From contig JALCQM010000012.1 in the NCBI GenBank assembly GCA_022651245.1, forward strand, positions 1 to 64,000: 64,000 nt of DNA. The letters run 5' to 3'. The notes under the pieces are model-generated. The model searched no databases. It had not been told where the DNA came from and saw only the letters and a program-made list of their open reading frames with translations. Origin of the DNA: Lactobacillus sp. Lineage in GTDB: Bacteria; Bacillota; Bacilli; Lactobacillales; Lactobacillaceae. Below, piece by piece: positions 1-7,644 of the stretch (position 1 is the stretch's first letter; every line of letters starts with the position of its first letter). A program made the position numbers and the translations under genes.

Positions 1-177
1 AGCGATTTTGACGCCAAAAAGCGCACCTTGCAAGTCACGGCTGCGATCACCCGCTATGAATACCAAGCGGTAATCGGGACCTATAGCTCAGTCACCCAAT
101 TCGAAAACGTCTTAGCCAATCTCAAAGACGACTTCATGCGTGCACTCGAAGTGAAGGGGGACAAAGCCAATGCTTAA
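1..177 (+). CDS. C-terminal end of an unknown protein (partial)
   Basis: Frame 1 is open from the window edge to a TAA at 175-177 and encodes the last 58 residues of a protein. The piece is hydrophilic, contains ITRYEYQAVIGTYSSVTQ and has no membrane segment. Its stop overlaps the start of the next gene by 8 bases (ATGCTTAA), the arrangement of a translationally coupled pair, so both probably act together. I do not recognise the family, and the gene's start lies outside the window. Confidence 0.75.
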   Translation, partial: SDFDAKKRTLQVTAAITRYEYQAVIGTYSSVTQFENVLANLKDDFMRALEVKGDKANA

Positions 178-1228
178 CTACCGTGACCAAGCGCTACAAA
201 AAATCGCGACCAGCGCCTTATCTGCTCAAGACGCCCGCATTAAGATTACTGAACATTACGCCCACGCCTTCAACAAGCAACAAAATTCTGCTTTGTGGGC
301 CCAAAACGAGGCGGCGTTGGCCAACCTAACGACCAGCTATACGACCTTGCTCGCTGACAAATTGTATCAAGCCTTGAGCACCTTACCAGGCTTAGACAAA
401 GGCTTCGCCGAGCGCTTGTGGTTAGCGCCACAGATCCGCACCTCGGGTCACAGCCAGATCACCGTTTACTTAGCGTCTGCCGAAGACAACTTGGAACTAT
501 TGGTGATCGATTCCCCGCTGTTAGATTCCGCCGCCTTAGTGGCGCGCAACCTGCCCACTTTGCTGCAAGTCACCGCCAAAGAAGACGTCACCTTGCCTTT
601 TGACGATAATGAATTAGCCGCCTTAAGTGTCTTGATCAAGGGCTTGTACGACGCCGATTTCGCCTTCAAGACGGTCGATGAAACGGTGCTACAGCCAGTC
701 GACGGGCTGACCTTCCAGACCAAATACGACAACACGCGGGCCGTGACCACCACCAAGCTGGTCGAAGCCGCCGGTGAGTTGACCTTAGGCTTAGACCTCG
801 CTGGCGCCACCCCGCTCACCTTCCACGTCTTAGACGACGCGGGTCACGACTGGATGGATCTCGGGACCGAAGCCCAAGACGCCGACGCCTTTTCTTGGGC
901 CTCGACCACGATTCCAGAAGAACTCGTCGGCCACAAGTTGACCTTGCAAGTGCTGATCCACGCAGGCGAAAACGCCCCGGCTTTGGACGAGTTATTCGTC
1001 ATTGCTTCTAATCACGCCATCTTGATGCGCCAAGGCAAGCGGGCCGGCAGCTACGATCTGGCCTTGCCGAACCATCAATCCCTCAGCGTGATCACAAACA
1101 CTGACTCGGACACGATCACCTTACGCTACCCCGAAACCGACGTGCAGATCATGGAACTCAATCACCAATATCCGTTCATCGGCGAATGGCTGAAGACGAT
1201 CTTACCGCAAAAACGCGCTTTTAATTGA
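170..1228 (+). CDS. Unknown cytoplasmic protein, 352 aa
   Basis: An open frame of 352 residues with ATG overlapping the stop of the upstream gene. Codon use matches the neighbouring housekeeping genes. The product is acidic, rich in Leu, Ala, Asp and Thr, with no signal peptide, no membrane helix and no motif I know. Its N-terminal third looks helical (residues 1-75); the rest alternates short hydrophobic and polar stretches as in a beta-rich protein. The overlap suggests co-translation with the truncated upstream protein, so the pair may form a complex. Function not assigned. Confidence 0.8.
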   Translation: MLNYRDQALQKIATSALSAQDARIKITEHYAHAFNKQQNSALWAQNEAALANLTTSYTTLLADKLYQALSTLPGLDKGFAERLWLAPQIRTSGHSQITVYLASAEDNLELLVIDSPLLDSAALVARNLPTLLQVTAKEDVTLPFDDNELAALSVLIKGLYDADFAFKTVDETVLQPVDGLTFQTKYDNTRAVTTTKLVEAAGELTLGLDLAGATPLTFHVLDDAGHDWMDLGTEAQDADAFSWASTTIPEELVGHKLTLQVLIHAGENAPALDELFVIASNHAILMRQGKRAGSYDLALPNHQSLSVITNTDSDTITLRYPETDVQIMELNHQYPFIGEWLKTILPQKRAFN

Positions 1229-1288
1229 TTTCTCATCTTTTTGATAGTATTATCTAAGGAATTCCATTAAAAAAGAGGTTTTGTCTTT

Positions 1289-2110
1289 ATGGCAAATGAA
1301 TTTCCCCAAGTCTTAACAATCGCTGGCGTCGATTCCGACGGCTCTGCCGGCGCGCAAGCCGATCTGCACAGCTTCTTCATGCGCGGCACGTACGGGACCC
1401 TGGTCTTGACTGCCGCAGTCGCCGGTAATTCTTACGGGATCCACGACAGCATGGTGATGCCGCTCGAATTCATCGATCATCAATTCGCCGACCTCGCCCA
1501 AGACCTGCACATCCGCGCCAGCAAAACCGGCATGTTAGCCGATTCTGCCGTGATTCGGTGCGTGGTCAAAAATTACACCCAGTATGACTTTGGGCCGCTG
1601 GTCCTCGATCCTGTGATCTCAACGAAGCATGGCAACCTGCTACTGGAAACCGAGGCCTTTGAAACCCTCAAGGCCGAATTGATCCCGCTAGCCACCGTGA
1701 TCACGCCGAATTTCTACGAAGCCGAGCACCTCACCAACACGACGTTAGACTCGGACGACAAGATCATCGCCGCCGCGCACCAGATCCAAGACATGGGCGC
1801 CCAGAACGTGGTGCTCAAAGGCCGCCACGATTCCGAGGCGCAAACCACCGTCCGCGATTACGTGTTGTTAGCCTCTGGCCAGGCGTTTTGGCTGGAAGGC
1901 CCGTACTTTAACACCGACCGTAAAAACGGGACGGGGGATACATTAAGTGCGGTCATCACCGCCGAGTTGGCCAAAGGGCACGACGTCGAAACGGCGGTCC
2001 GCATCGCCAAGCAATTCGTCGATACCGCGATCAGCCACGAAATCGCCGTCGGTCACAAGTACGGCCCGATCAACCACTGGGCCAACCCGCTGACGCCACC
2101 AGAGTATTAA
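1289..2110 (+). CDS. PdxK/ThiD-family pyridoxal or hydroxymethylpyrimidine kinase
   Basis: A 273-residue ribokinase-fold kinase of the Gram-positive PdxK/ThiD type, which phosphorylates pyridoxal/pyridoxamine or hydroxymethylpyrimidine with ATP. Seen: the N-terminal substrate signature TIAGVDSDGSAGAQADL (residues 10-26), KTGMLAD near residue 78, DPVISTKHG near 107-115, a TPNFYEAEHL segment near 146 and the C-terminal anion-hole motif KNGTGDTLSA near 211-220. Length is normal for the family. RBS AAAGAGG lies about 9 bases before ATG. No thi or pdx genes adjoin it, so a salvage role for vitamin B6 is likelier than thiamine synthesis, but the two subfamilies cannot be separated by eye. Confidence 0.85.
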   Translation: MANEFPQVLTIAGVDSDGSAGAQADLHSFFMRGTYGTLVLTAAVAGNSYGIHDSMVMPLEFIDHQFADLAQDLHIRASKTGMLADSAVIRCVVKNYTQYDFGPLVLDPVISTKHGNLLLETEAFETLKAELIPLATVITPNFYEAEHLTNTTLDSDDKIIAAAHQIQDMGAQNVVLKGRHDSEAQTTVRDYVLLASGQAFWLEGPYFNTDRKNGTGDTLSAVITAELAKGHDVETAVRIAKQFVDTAISHEIAVGHKYGPINHWANPLTPPEY

Positions 2111-2122
2111 CCCAGCATCTAA

Positions 2123-2170
2123 AAAACGGCCCCTGCAAAACCCGAATTCGAGTTTTGCAGGGGCCGTTTT
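2123..2170. terminator. Bidirectional rho-independent terminator
   Basis: A near-perfect inverted repeat (AAAACGGCCCCTGCAAAAC ... GTTTTGCAGGGGCCGTTTT) with A and T tracts at its two ends. It sits between the converging kinase gene (+) and the HdeD-like gene (-), so it can stop transcription from both sides. Confidence 0.9.
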
Positions 2171-2223
2171 GCGTCTAGTCGTTGGATTATTAGCTTCAAA
2201 AAAACTGTCGGCGCCTATTTGGC

Positions 2224-2751
2224 CTAGTGCCGCCGCAACGCGGTGACCACTTCCATGACCGCCATCACGAGCATCATCGCGCCGGTCACCTGCACCAACA
2301 CGAGAATCGCGTGGAACGGGTTGAAGAGCAAGATCGCCCCGGCAACGATCACGACGACGCCGTAAAGGATCTGCGGGACCGCGCTGACATTGACGAACTG
2401 CTGATCCGACTTGGCCGTTGCGATCTTGTTCACACCGAACAAGATCACCAAGATCCCGATCATCACAGGTAATAGACTCATCACCGGTTTCAACAATGCC
2501 GCCACCAAAAGTGCCGCAACGAGCAAACTGATCCCGCGGGTCAACGCCCAACCGCTCGTCCCCGTTGCCCGCCGTTCTTTGAGGCCTTGGATCACAGCGG
2601 GAACCGCCATGACGACCAACCCGCCAACGAGGACCCACTTGATCACGGTATACACGGTTTGGGGCAATAATAAGAACCACAACCCGACTGCAATTAAGAT
2701 GAGGCTACGCGCTAATCCATTTTGAAAAACTCCGGTGACTTTTGTCCGCAT
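2224..2751 (-). CDS. HdeD-like (DUF308) small membrane protein
   Basis: 175 residues with about six hydrophobic segments arranged as repeated helix pairs, typical of DUF308/HdeD proteins associated with acid stress in enterics. Start ATG at 2751 is chosen because AAAGGAG lies 8 bases upstream; the longer open frame has no RBS. Segments ARSLILIAVGLWFLLLP and PVMSLLPVMIGILVILFG recur as similar units. It lies 79 bases beyond the mutY operon and may be read from it or from its own promoter. Function in acid or envelope stress is inference from family. Confidence 0.8.
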   Translation of the reverse strand: MRTKVTGVFQNGLARSLILIAVGLWFLLLPQTVYTVIKWVLVGGLVVMAVPAVIQGLKERRATGTSGWALTRGISLLVAALLVAALLKPVMSLLPVMIGILVILFGVNKIATAKSDQQFVNVSAVPQILYGVVVIVAGAILLFNPFHAILVLVQVTGAMMLVMAVMEVVTALRRH

Positions 2752-2830
2752 GACGTCCGACTCCTTTTTGATTATCTGCATTAAGCATACCGCGAACGCC
2801 AAGTCACGACCTCCGTCTTGAGGCGGGTCT

Positions 2831-3007
2831 TCACCACCGCTCGTGGTCCCAGGCGCGGCCATCAAGTTCGCCTTCTGCTTGCTCTAGCCGGGTGGCTTGC
2901 GCTTGAATAAAGTCGGCCAGCGCCAGCAATTGGGCCCGTTGCCCATAATCCGTCGCGGCGTCTGCGAGTTGTTGCGCCTGTTCGAGTAACCATTCCGTTT
3001 CAGTCAT
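2831..3007 (-). CDS. Small 58-residue alpha-helical protein in the mutY operon
   Basis: A short gene below common ORF cutoffs. ATG at 3007 is preceded by GGAGGTGAAAGGCG, an almost ideal RBS inside the end of the upstream gene, and the ATG overlaps that gene's TGA (ATGACTGA, 8-base overlap). The product begins MTETEWLLEQAQQLADAATD, is acidic, Gln/Ala/Leu-rich and probably a single amphipathic or coiled helix, ending in WDHERW. No family recognised. The RBS, overlap and uninterrupted codon use make it a real coding gene; a role with the flavodoxin-fold protein or MutY is only suggested by position. Confidence 0.75.
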   Translation of the reverse strand: MTETEWLLEQAQQLADAATDYGQRAQLLALADFIQAQATRLEQAEGELDGRAWDHERW

Positions 3008-3635
3008 CGCCTTTCACCTCCGCCAACGTCGCGCGCAAGCTCTCTAGCCGCGCTTGCCTGGTCGCTAAGGTCTCGGCTAGCAATGCTGCTTGCGGCTGTT
3101 GTGCTAACTGCGTCTGCCACCACGCGGCTTGGGCGCTGAAGCTGCTGGGTACGGTCAAGCCCAAGTATTGCTGGTATTGGACCAGCAGCCGCGCCCGCTG
3201 TGCGTCGATTTGATAAGCGAACTGTGCGATCGCTAGTGGTGGTAAAAGCGTCATCTTCGCCGTTTGGGCCAACGCCGCAAACGGTGACAACAGCGCATCC
3301 AAGCTCACACCGACCGCGCCACCGGGATGAAAATCTCGCAACGGCCGCCCCAAAGACACCACCACCCCCAGACTTTTACCCGCCAACTGTTGAGCAAAAC
3401 GCGTGGTCCAGACGGTGGCTAGCCATTCTTGAACCATTGCCGGTGCGGCGTACCAATAGAGGGGGAACTGGAGCACGATGCGCTCAGCCGCCAACAACGC
3501 CTGGCGCTCGGCTGCGACATTCAGCGTCAGCGGGTGCCACTGCGCCGTGGGGACACCGGCAGCACTGGCTTGTAAAAAGGCCTGGGTGCTCGACCCGTCA
3601 AGGTCTGGGTGTCCGACCACGATCAATGTTTTCAT
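3000..3635 (-). CDS. NAD(P)H-quinone oxidoreductase-like flavodoxin-fold protein
   Basis: 211 residues of the KefF/MdaB/DT-diaphorase-like family, which transfers electrons from NAD(P)H to quinones or azo compounds through bound FMN. Seen: N-terminal strand and phosphate loop LIVVGHPDLDGSSTQAF (residues 4-20), the substrate/flavin loop FPLYWYAAPAMVQEW (57-71), and LGVVVSLGRP before a GG-containing loop near 105. The C-terminus is an extended Gln/Ala-rich helix. It starts 4 bases inside mutY (ATGA) and overlaps the next small gene, so all three are one operon. Linking a reductase to MutY suggests an oxidative-stress theme, which is inference. Confidence 0.82.
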   Translation of the reverse strand: MKTLIVVGHPDLDGSSTQAFLQASAAGVPTAQWHPLTLNVAAERQALLAAERIVLQFPLYWYAAPAMVQEWLATVWTTRFAQQLAGKSLGVVVSLGRPLRDFHPGGAVGVSLDALLSPFAALAQTAKMTLLPPLAIAQFAYQIDAQRARLLVQYQQYLGLTVPSSFSAQAAWWQTQLAQQPQAALLAETLATRQARLESLRATLAEVKGDD

Positions 3636-4702
3636 TCTTGTACCCCCTGCAACAGCTTTTTTTGCACCGTCGGAATCGCGATCGTTGCCAAATCAGCGAC
3701 GGGTACCCAGCGTCCCGGCAGATAGTCTAAGGCAAACGCCGGACATTCCGCGGTCAACAACGTCAGCTGCCACTGTTGATGCGTGAACGTGTGCTTAACG
3801 ACCGGTAGTTCAGGATCAGCAAAGGCGACCTGGTGGCCGGCGCGCGCCGCAAAAACCACCGTCGCAGCCGCCAGGTTATCCGGCTCGAGTTCTTCACGAG
3901 CCACCAATGGGAACATCCACAAATTAGCCAGCATGCCACTGCTCGGCCGCTGGACGAACAAGTAGCCTTTGGGGCTGTGCACCGCCAAGGCGTAATACAG
4001 GACCGGCCGCGGCCGCTTTTTCTTCGTTTTGACCGGAAAATCCATGACCCGTCCCGTTTGCCACGATTCATCGAATTCGGCGACCGGCGAATGGGCCGGA
4101 TCAGGATCTTTGGCCGCCATGTAGCTGGAGCCGAGGTCCATGATCGCTTGGTTAAAGTCCCCTGGCCGCTTTGGGTCGATCACCTGCCGGATCAGCTGGT
4201 CAAACACCGCCCGCGTCTTAGGTTGGGCGATATCGTCCGGCACGCAAAACAAGCGGGCAAAAACGCGAAAGGCGTTGCCATCGATCGCCGGTTCAACTTG
4301 GTCAAAGGCAATACTGGCGATCGCCCCTGCCGTATACGGCCCGATTCCTGCCAACTCCTGTAGCGCTGTTGCCGTGTGCGGCCACTGGCCCCCGTGCTCG
4401 ACCATTAGCTGCTTCGCCGCTTTTTGCAAATTGCGTGCGCGCGAATAATAGCCTAACCCTTCCCAAGCTTTCATGACCTTGGCCTCCGGTGCAGCGGCCA
4501 AGGCCGCAACGGTAGGAAATTGGGCAATAAACCGCTGATAATAAGGGATCACGGTTTGGACCTGCGTTTGTTGGAGCATCAACTCACTGACCAACACATG
4601 ATACGGGTCGCGGTCCTTGCGCCAAGGTAAGTCGCGCTTGTTGGCGTCATACCAATCCAATAATGTGCGCCGAAACGCTTTGATTTTCTCTTCTTTCCAC
4701 AT
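3632..4702 (-). CDS. mutY: A/G-specific adenine glycosylase MutY, lacking the Fe-S cluster
   Basis: 356 residues. Removes adenine mispaired with 8-oxoguanine in base-excision repair. Catalytic Glu40 lies in SELMLQQTQV, the helix-hairpin-helix in ELAGIGPYTAGAIASIAF (116-133), and catalytic Asp141 in EPAIDGN. A C-terminal NUDIX-like 8-oxoG recognition domain carries the KHTFTHQQW loop. The region after NQAIMDLGSSYMAAK, which in most MutY proteins holds the four cysteines of a 4Fe-4S cluster, has none; the whole protein contains only two cysteines, both elsewhere. Clusterless MutY proteins have been described in some lactobacilli, so this is probably functional. First gene of an operon with the quinone-reductase-like gene. 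Confidence 0.93.
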   Translation of the reverse strand: MWKEEKIKAFRRTLLDWYDANKRDLPWRKDRDPYHVLVSELMLQQTQVQTVIPYYQRFIAQFPTVAALAAAPEAKVMKAWEGLGYYSRARNLQKAAKQLMVEHGGQWPHTATALQELAGIGPYTAGAIASIAFDQVEPAIDGNAFRVFARLFCVPDDIAQPKTRAVFDQLIRQVIDPKRPGDFNQAIMDLGSSYMAAKDPDPAHSPVAEFDESWQTGRVMDFPVKTKKKRPRPVLYYALAVHSPKGYLFVQRPSSGMLANLWMFPLVAREELEPDNLAAATVVFAARAGHQVAFADPELPVVKHTFTHQQWQLTLLTAECPAFALDYLPGRWVPVADLATIAIPTVQKKLLQGVQE

Positions 4703-4723
4703 GCCCTTATCCTACTGAAAAGT

Positions 4724-4740
4724 TGTGGTAAAATGCAACT
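4724..4740 (+). repeat. 17-bp direct repeat, copy 1 (extended -10-like)
   Basis: TGTGGTAAAATGCAACT occurs here and, identically, at 5329-5345. It contains TGGTAAAAT, an extended -10 promoter hexamer, reading rightward. This copy lies just upstream of mutY on the opposite strand and points into the candidate small-RNA region. Confidence 0.6.
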
Positions 4741-4805
4741 CTTCCAAAAGCCTATCATGCACACCCGCCACCAACCTCGACGAACGTATTTACGACCCGC
4801 TATAG

Positions 4806-4834
4806 TGTACAATCCGCCTGGCTCATGCTAGAAT
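4806..4834 (+). promoter_or_regulatory. Predicted promoter of a candidate small RNA
   Basis: -35 TGTACA (4806-4811), 17-base spacer, -10 TAGAAT (4829-4834). It would start transcription near 4841, about 20 bases before a strong terminator hairpin, with no coding frame between. Confidence 0.5.
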
Positions 4835-4837
4835 ACA

Positions 4838-4897
4838 TGTATCGAATGAATTCAAATCACCACCGCCGCATAGTCTGGTAGCTATGCGGTATTTTTT
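4838..4897 (+). ncRNA. Candidate small RNA with intrinsic terminator
   Basis: A roughly 57-nt transcript is predicted from about 4841 to the T-run ending near 4897. It holds the conserved stretch TGTATCGAATGAATTCAAAT followed by ACCACCGCC and a CGCATAG/CTATGCG stem with a seven-T tail. The first 35 bases recur, slightly altered, at 5050-5082 (copy 2 lacks an obvious terminator). No ORF or tRNA-like fold is visible. It could instead be the leader or end of a transcript from the promoter-like site at 4724. Expression is not shown. Confidence 0.4.
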
Positions 4898-5049
4898 TGG
4901 AATTAAAATAGACGCCACCTCTGGTAGAAGGCGACGCCCATGGTACCAACCGCGGCCGAACCTTGTCGCTACTTGTCCTTATCGTTGTGGTTCAGCCAGT
5001 ACTCGAACAGAAGTAGGAGCACTCCAACGATTAAGGGTGCGGTCACCGC

Positions 5050-5110
5050 TGTATCAAATGAATTCAAATCTACCACCACCTAACGGCGCGGTATCACGCT
5101 GGTAGGACGT
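5050..5110 (+). repeat. Degenerate second copy of the small-RNA sequence
   Basis: TGTATCAAATGAATTCAAAT followed by a TACCACCACC-type stretch repeats the core of 4838-4870, 212 bases downstream. The following stem is changed and has no T-run. The stretch from 5110 to 5280 holds nothing else I recognise. Confidence 0.5.
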
Positions 5111-5282
5111 AGCGACATCCCCAATCATACAGGACACCGGCGTCGATCGCTACCACATAAAAACGCCCACCCGCTAAGGTGACGCCAGACCCTGCCCGCA
5201 AGCTATGAAATGGTTAGTGTTTGCTAGTGATATTTATATCACCAGTAGCACATTTGGATAAGACGCCGTTTTTCAGAATGGC

Positions 5283-5310
5283 TTGATATAGCGGCCTTTG
5301 GCGTTATAAT
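5283..5310 (+). promoter_or_regulatory. Promoter of the glutamine amidotransferase gene
   Basis: -35 TTGATA (5283-5288), 16-base spacer, -10 TATAAT (5305-5310). A second extended -10 (TGGTAAAAT, 5331-5339, within the 17-bp repeat copy 5329-5345) follows. Both face the gene at 5405. Confidence 0.65.
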
Positions 5311-5404
5311 GCCTCCCGCTGGACCCCCTGTGGTAAAATGCAACTATCTTAGGTACTTGCAGGCGATACCTACTCCAACATTGCCGTCGACGGAAAGGAT
5401 CCTG

Positions 5405-6070
5405 ATGCGGATATCTGTCTTGCAACACACGCCTAGCGAAGGGCCTGGCGCGATCGCACTTTGGAGTCAAGCACACCAACACGAAATGACGATTTACCAC
5501 CCTTATCAATTTGGCCGCTTGCCTGAAGCCGCCGACACCGACTTGCTGGTTATTTTGGGCGGGCCCATGAGCCCTAATGATGACGCGCCGTGGATCCACC
5601 AAGAACGCGAGCTGATCCAAACCCTACTAGCGGCCAACAAGCCCATGTTCGGGGCTTGCTTCGGCGCCCAACAAATCGCTAAAACGTTAGGTTATGCCGT
5701 CACCGCCGCCGAAGCCAAGGAAGTTGGCTGGGCTAAGGTGTACCGCCAAGCGACCACCATCCCGGGGATCCCCGCCACCTTGACGGCACTGCATTGGCAC
5801 CAAGAGCAATTCGCCATTCCTGCTGACGCGCAGTGGCTTTTTTCTAGTGACCTAGTCCGGAATCAAGGCTTCGTGATGCGCCACAAGATCGTGGGTCTGC
5901 AATTTCACTTCGAGCCGCTAGCCGACGATGTGCGGACCATCGTCGCCAACGATGCCGCCTACACCAACGGCTCGGCTTTACACCAAACCCCGGCCGAGAT
6001 CCGCGAGCATCCCGTGCCCAAAGAAAACCAAACCGTGATGGCCGCCATCTTAGATTACATCACGGCGTAA
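5405..6070 (+). CDS. Class I glutamine amidotransferase domain protein
   Basis: 221 residues of the GuaA-type stand-alone glutamine amidotransferase family, which hydrolyses glutamine (or gamma-glutamyl compounds) to release ammonia. Seen: VILGGPMSPNDD (49-60), nucleophile Cys85 in GACFGAQQIAKTLG, and the His168/Glu170 dyad in GLQFHFEPL. The start at 5405 is chosen from GGAAAGGA 6 bases upstream and the family's usual N-terminus RISVLQHTP; the longer frame has no RBS. It is monocistronic with its own promoter. The acceptor or substrate cannot be told from sequence. Confidence 0.87.
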   Translation: MRISVLQHTPSEGPGAIALWSQAHQHEMTIYHPYQFGRLPEAADTDLLVILGGPMSPNDDAPWIHQERELIQTLLAANKPMFGACFGAQQIAKTLGYAVTAAEAKEVGWAKVYRQATTIPGIPATLTALHWHQEQFAIPADAQWLFSSDLVRNQGFVMRHKIVGLQFHFEPLADDVRTIVANDAAYTNGSALHQTPAEIREHPVPKENQTVMAAILDYITA

Positions 6071-6585
6071 ACTGCTCCTGTTGATGAAGGACCCCGCCAG
6101 TGCGCTCATCACGGCGCGCAAATGAGGCCCATGATGCAATTTGACGGTTAGGGACTCAAGCGCAAAAAAGAAAGGCTTAACGCTTACATTGTATTCGCTT
6201 ACATGGTAGCCTACAGTCATCGGCAAGCCATGGCTGGAAGGTCCGTTAACGGCGCCGTTGCGGTGAGCTCCTGTCCAGCTGACGAACAATTCCGATCGGT
6301 GTCTTTTGACACCGTGATTAGTCCACCCAGAAGGTCGACATGCTTTACTTCTCCCTAGGTACGTTTGCTGGGGACATCAGGGCGTTAATCGGAAACTTCG
6401 ATTTCGATCGAAGGTAAAAAGCACCACCTAAGCACGAAGGGGACGACCCTTGGGCTTATTCAAGTTGGCAATCACGCGGCTCCTAAATGAGTCGCAACAC
6501 AAGCCGCCAAGCAAGCGGCAAGGGGCACGAGCGGGAAACTGGTCGTGCTCTTTGTGTGCGCTCAAACCCGCCAACCTGATGGCAT
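6071..6585. other. Intergenic stretch without recognisable genes
   Basis: About 515 bases with only short, RBS-less frames. Two small perfect hairpins are visible: CGGTGTC-TTTT-GACACCG (6297-6314) and CTTCGAT-TTCG-ATCGAAG (6396-6413). Neither has a T-run. It probably marks the left boundary of the AT-richer accessory locus. Confidence 0.5.
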
Positions 6586-6628
6586 AAAAAAACGCCTCCA
6601 CAGGTAACACTATCCTGTGCGAAGCGTC
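6586..6628 (-). terminator. Rho-independent terminator (distal of a tandem pair)
   Basis: Read leftward, CGC-TTC-GCACAGG pairs with CCTGTG-GAGGCG around a nine-base loop and is followed by seven Ts. Downstream of the peptide 1 gene. Confidence 0.75.
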
Positions 6629-6638
6629 TTTCGTTTGT

Positions 6639-6667
6639 AAAAAACAGACGTCCTATACTTGGGCGTC
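6639..6667 (-). terminator. Rho-independent terminator (proximal of a tandem pair)
   Basis: Read leftward, GACGCC pairs with GGACGTC and is followed by TTTTTT. Weaker than the terminator just beyond it. Together they end the immunity-rhomboid-peptide transcript. Confidence 0.55.
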
Positions 6668-6781
6668 CGCCGCCGGCTATACATCGGGTCACTACTCCCA
6701 ATGCGGTGAATCAGTTGCCATTTTCTTCTCGAAAACAGTACTAAACATCTCGCCAGGCGATTGTAAAAACAGTGTTAAGTA

Positions 6782-6913
6782 CTAGTGTACAATGTATGTC
6801 TTGATGCCAAAAAACCTGTCGAACCAGTTAGTGTAACGGTAATTTTTCTTTTTCTTACCGCCAATGACTTCACTTAGTTCAATATCGTTCATCTGATAGA
6901 ATTTCTTGTTCAT
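6782..6913 (-). CDS. Double-glycine leader peptide 1 (bacteriocin or pheromone precursor)
   Basis: 43 residues. The leader MNKKFYQMNDIELSEVIGG is a textbook double-glycine leader (hydrophobic residues at -4, -7, -12; cleavage after GG). The predicted mature 24-mer starts KKKKNYRYTNWFDRFFG and is cationic and amphipathic, like class II bacteriocins or induction peptides. ATG at 6913 has GGAGG 8 bases upstream. The frame is also open to 6979, where an ATG overlaps the rhomboid stop behind AGGGGG, so a longer 65-residue form is possible. It is last in the immunity-like/rhomboid operon. No intact exporter is present in the window, so export would need another locus. Confidence 0.8.
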   Translation of the reverse strand: MNKKFYQMNDIELSEVIGGKKKKNYRYTNWFDRFFGIKTYIVH

Positions 6914-6978
6914 AAATATTTCCTCCAGTATAGTGAGACTAACGTGACAACTGTAAAAGACGACAAAAATTCGCTTCA

Positions 6979-7644
6979 TCAATCACCCCCTAAATGGAAT
7001 CTGGTAAGAATAAACCCAGAAATTCCACCCATTATGTGAGCTAAATCCGATCCATCTAGTGGCATTGTCAGTCGAATAACTGGTGAAAAAATAGACCCTC
7101 CTAATGTCACCACCGCTAAAATGATGATTGCCTGTCGTAATCGATTCTTACGCAATTTTCCTAATTCGCGAAATACTGTCACTCCGGCCACTGATACCCC
7201 GGCAATGGCGGTTGAAGCACCTAAACCAACTGCCAAATATGAACTCGCGTCTATCCATCTCCAATTTCGGCCAATCTTCCAGATTAGGGCCAATACGCCG
7301 TCTGTCAATAAATTTCCAATGATTCCAGACACGATATAAATCACTAAGAATCTTAAATGCCCAATCGTGACTTCAATCGCCCAGCCGACGGCTAATAAAA
7401 GAAGCACATTTGTTACCAGCGCCATGATATCAAAGTTTTCTAGCCATAACGCCGTAAAAATACGAAATACGCTACCACGCATCACAAGGTCGGCTTCATT
7501 TCCCAACAAATCAGCCGAATATGTAGCAACGTGAATTGACCGATTGAGTAATAAAAATATTAAAATAAGGCCGGAAACAATTGTGATTGTTACCATTGGT
7601 ATATTCTGAATGCGCCTAGCCATGTAAGTATTCCTAATCTCCAT
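6979..7644 (-). CDS. Rhomboid-family intramembrane serine protease
   Basis: 221 residues with about six membrane helices. The rhomboid active site is visible: RIFTALWLEN after the first loop (61-70), catalytic Ser144 in GLGASTAIAG, and His203 in SDLAHIMGGISG. Rhomboids cleave membrane helices of other proteins. ATG at 7644 overlaps the stop of the upstream gene and the stop overlaps a start codon ahead of peptide 1, so it is embedded in a peptide/immunity operon. Position suggests a part in processing or protection in the pheromone system, for which rhomboids are not usual components; this is inference. An internal ATG at 7623 is a possible alternative start. Confidence 0.85.
   Translation of the reverse strand: MEIRNTYMARRIQNIPMVTITIVSGLILIFLLLNRSIHVATYSADLLGNEADLVMRGSVFRIFTALWLENFDIMALVTNVLLLLAVGWAIEVTIGHLRFLVIYIVSGIIGNLLTDGVLALIWKIGRNWRWIDASSYLAVGLGASTAIAGVSVAGVTVFRELGKLRKNRLRQAIIILAVVTLGGSIFSPVIRLTMPLDGSDLAHIMGGISGFILTRFHLGGD

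Noticed and set aside
1943-2680. 245-codon minus-strand frame across the kinase end and HdeD-like gene
   Set aside because: It runs through a strong terminator and opposite or out of frame with two convincing genes; Arg/Gly-rich composition is typical of a shadow frame.
6050-6289. 79-codon minus-strand frame (MFVSWTGAHR...)
   Set aside because: No RBS, overlaps the end of the amidotransferase gene, and no recognisable similarity; insufficient support.
6928-6933. TATACT as a -10 for peptide 1
   Set aside because: It lies only about 20 bases before the ATG and would place transcription start inside the RBS; peptide 1 is more likely co-transcribed with the rhomboid gene.
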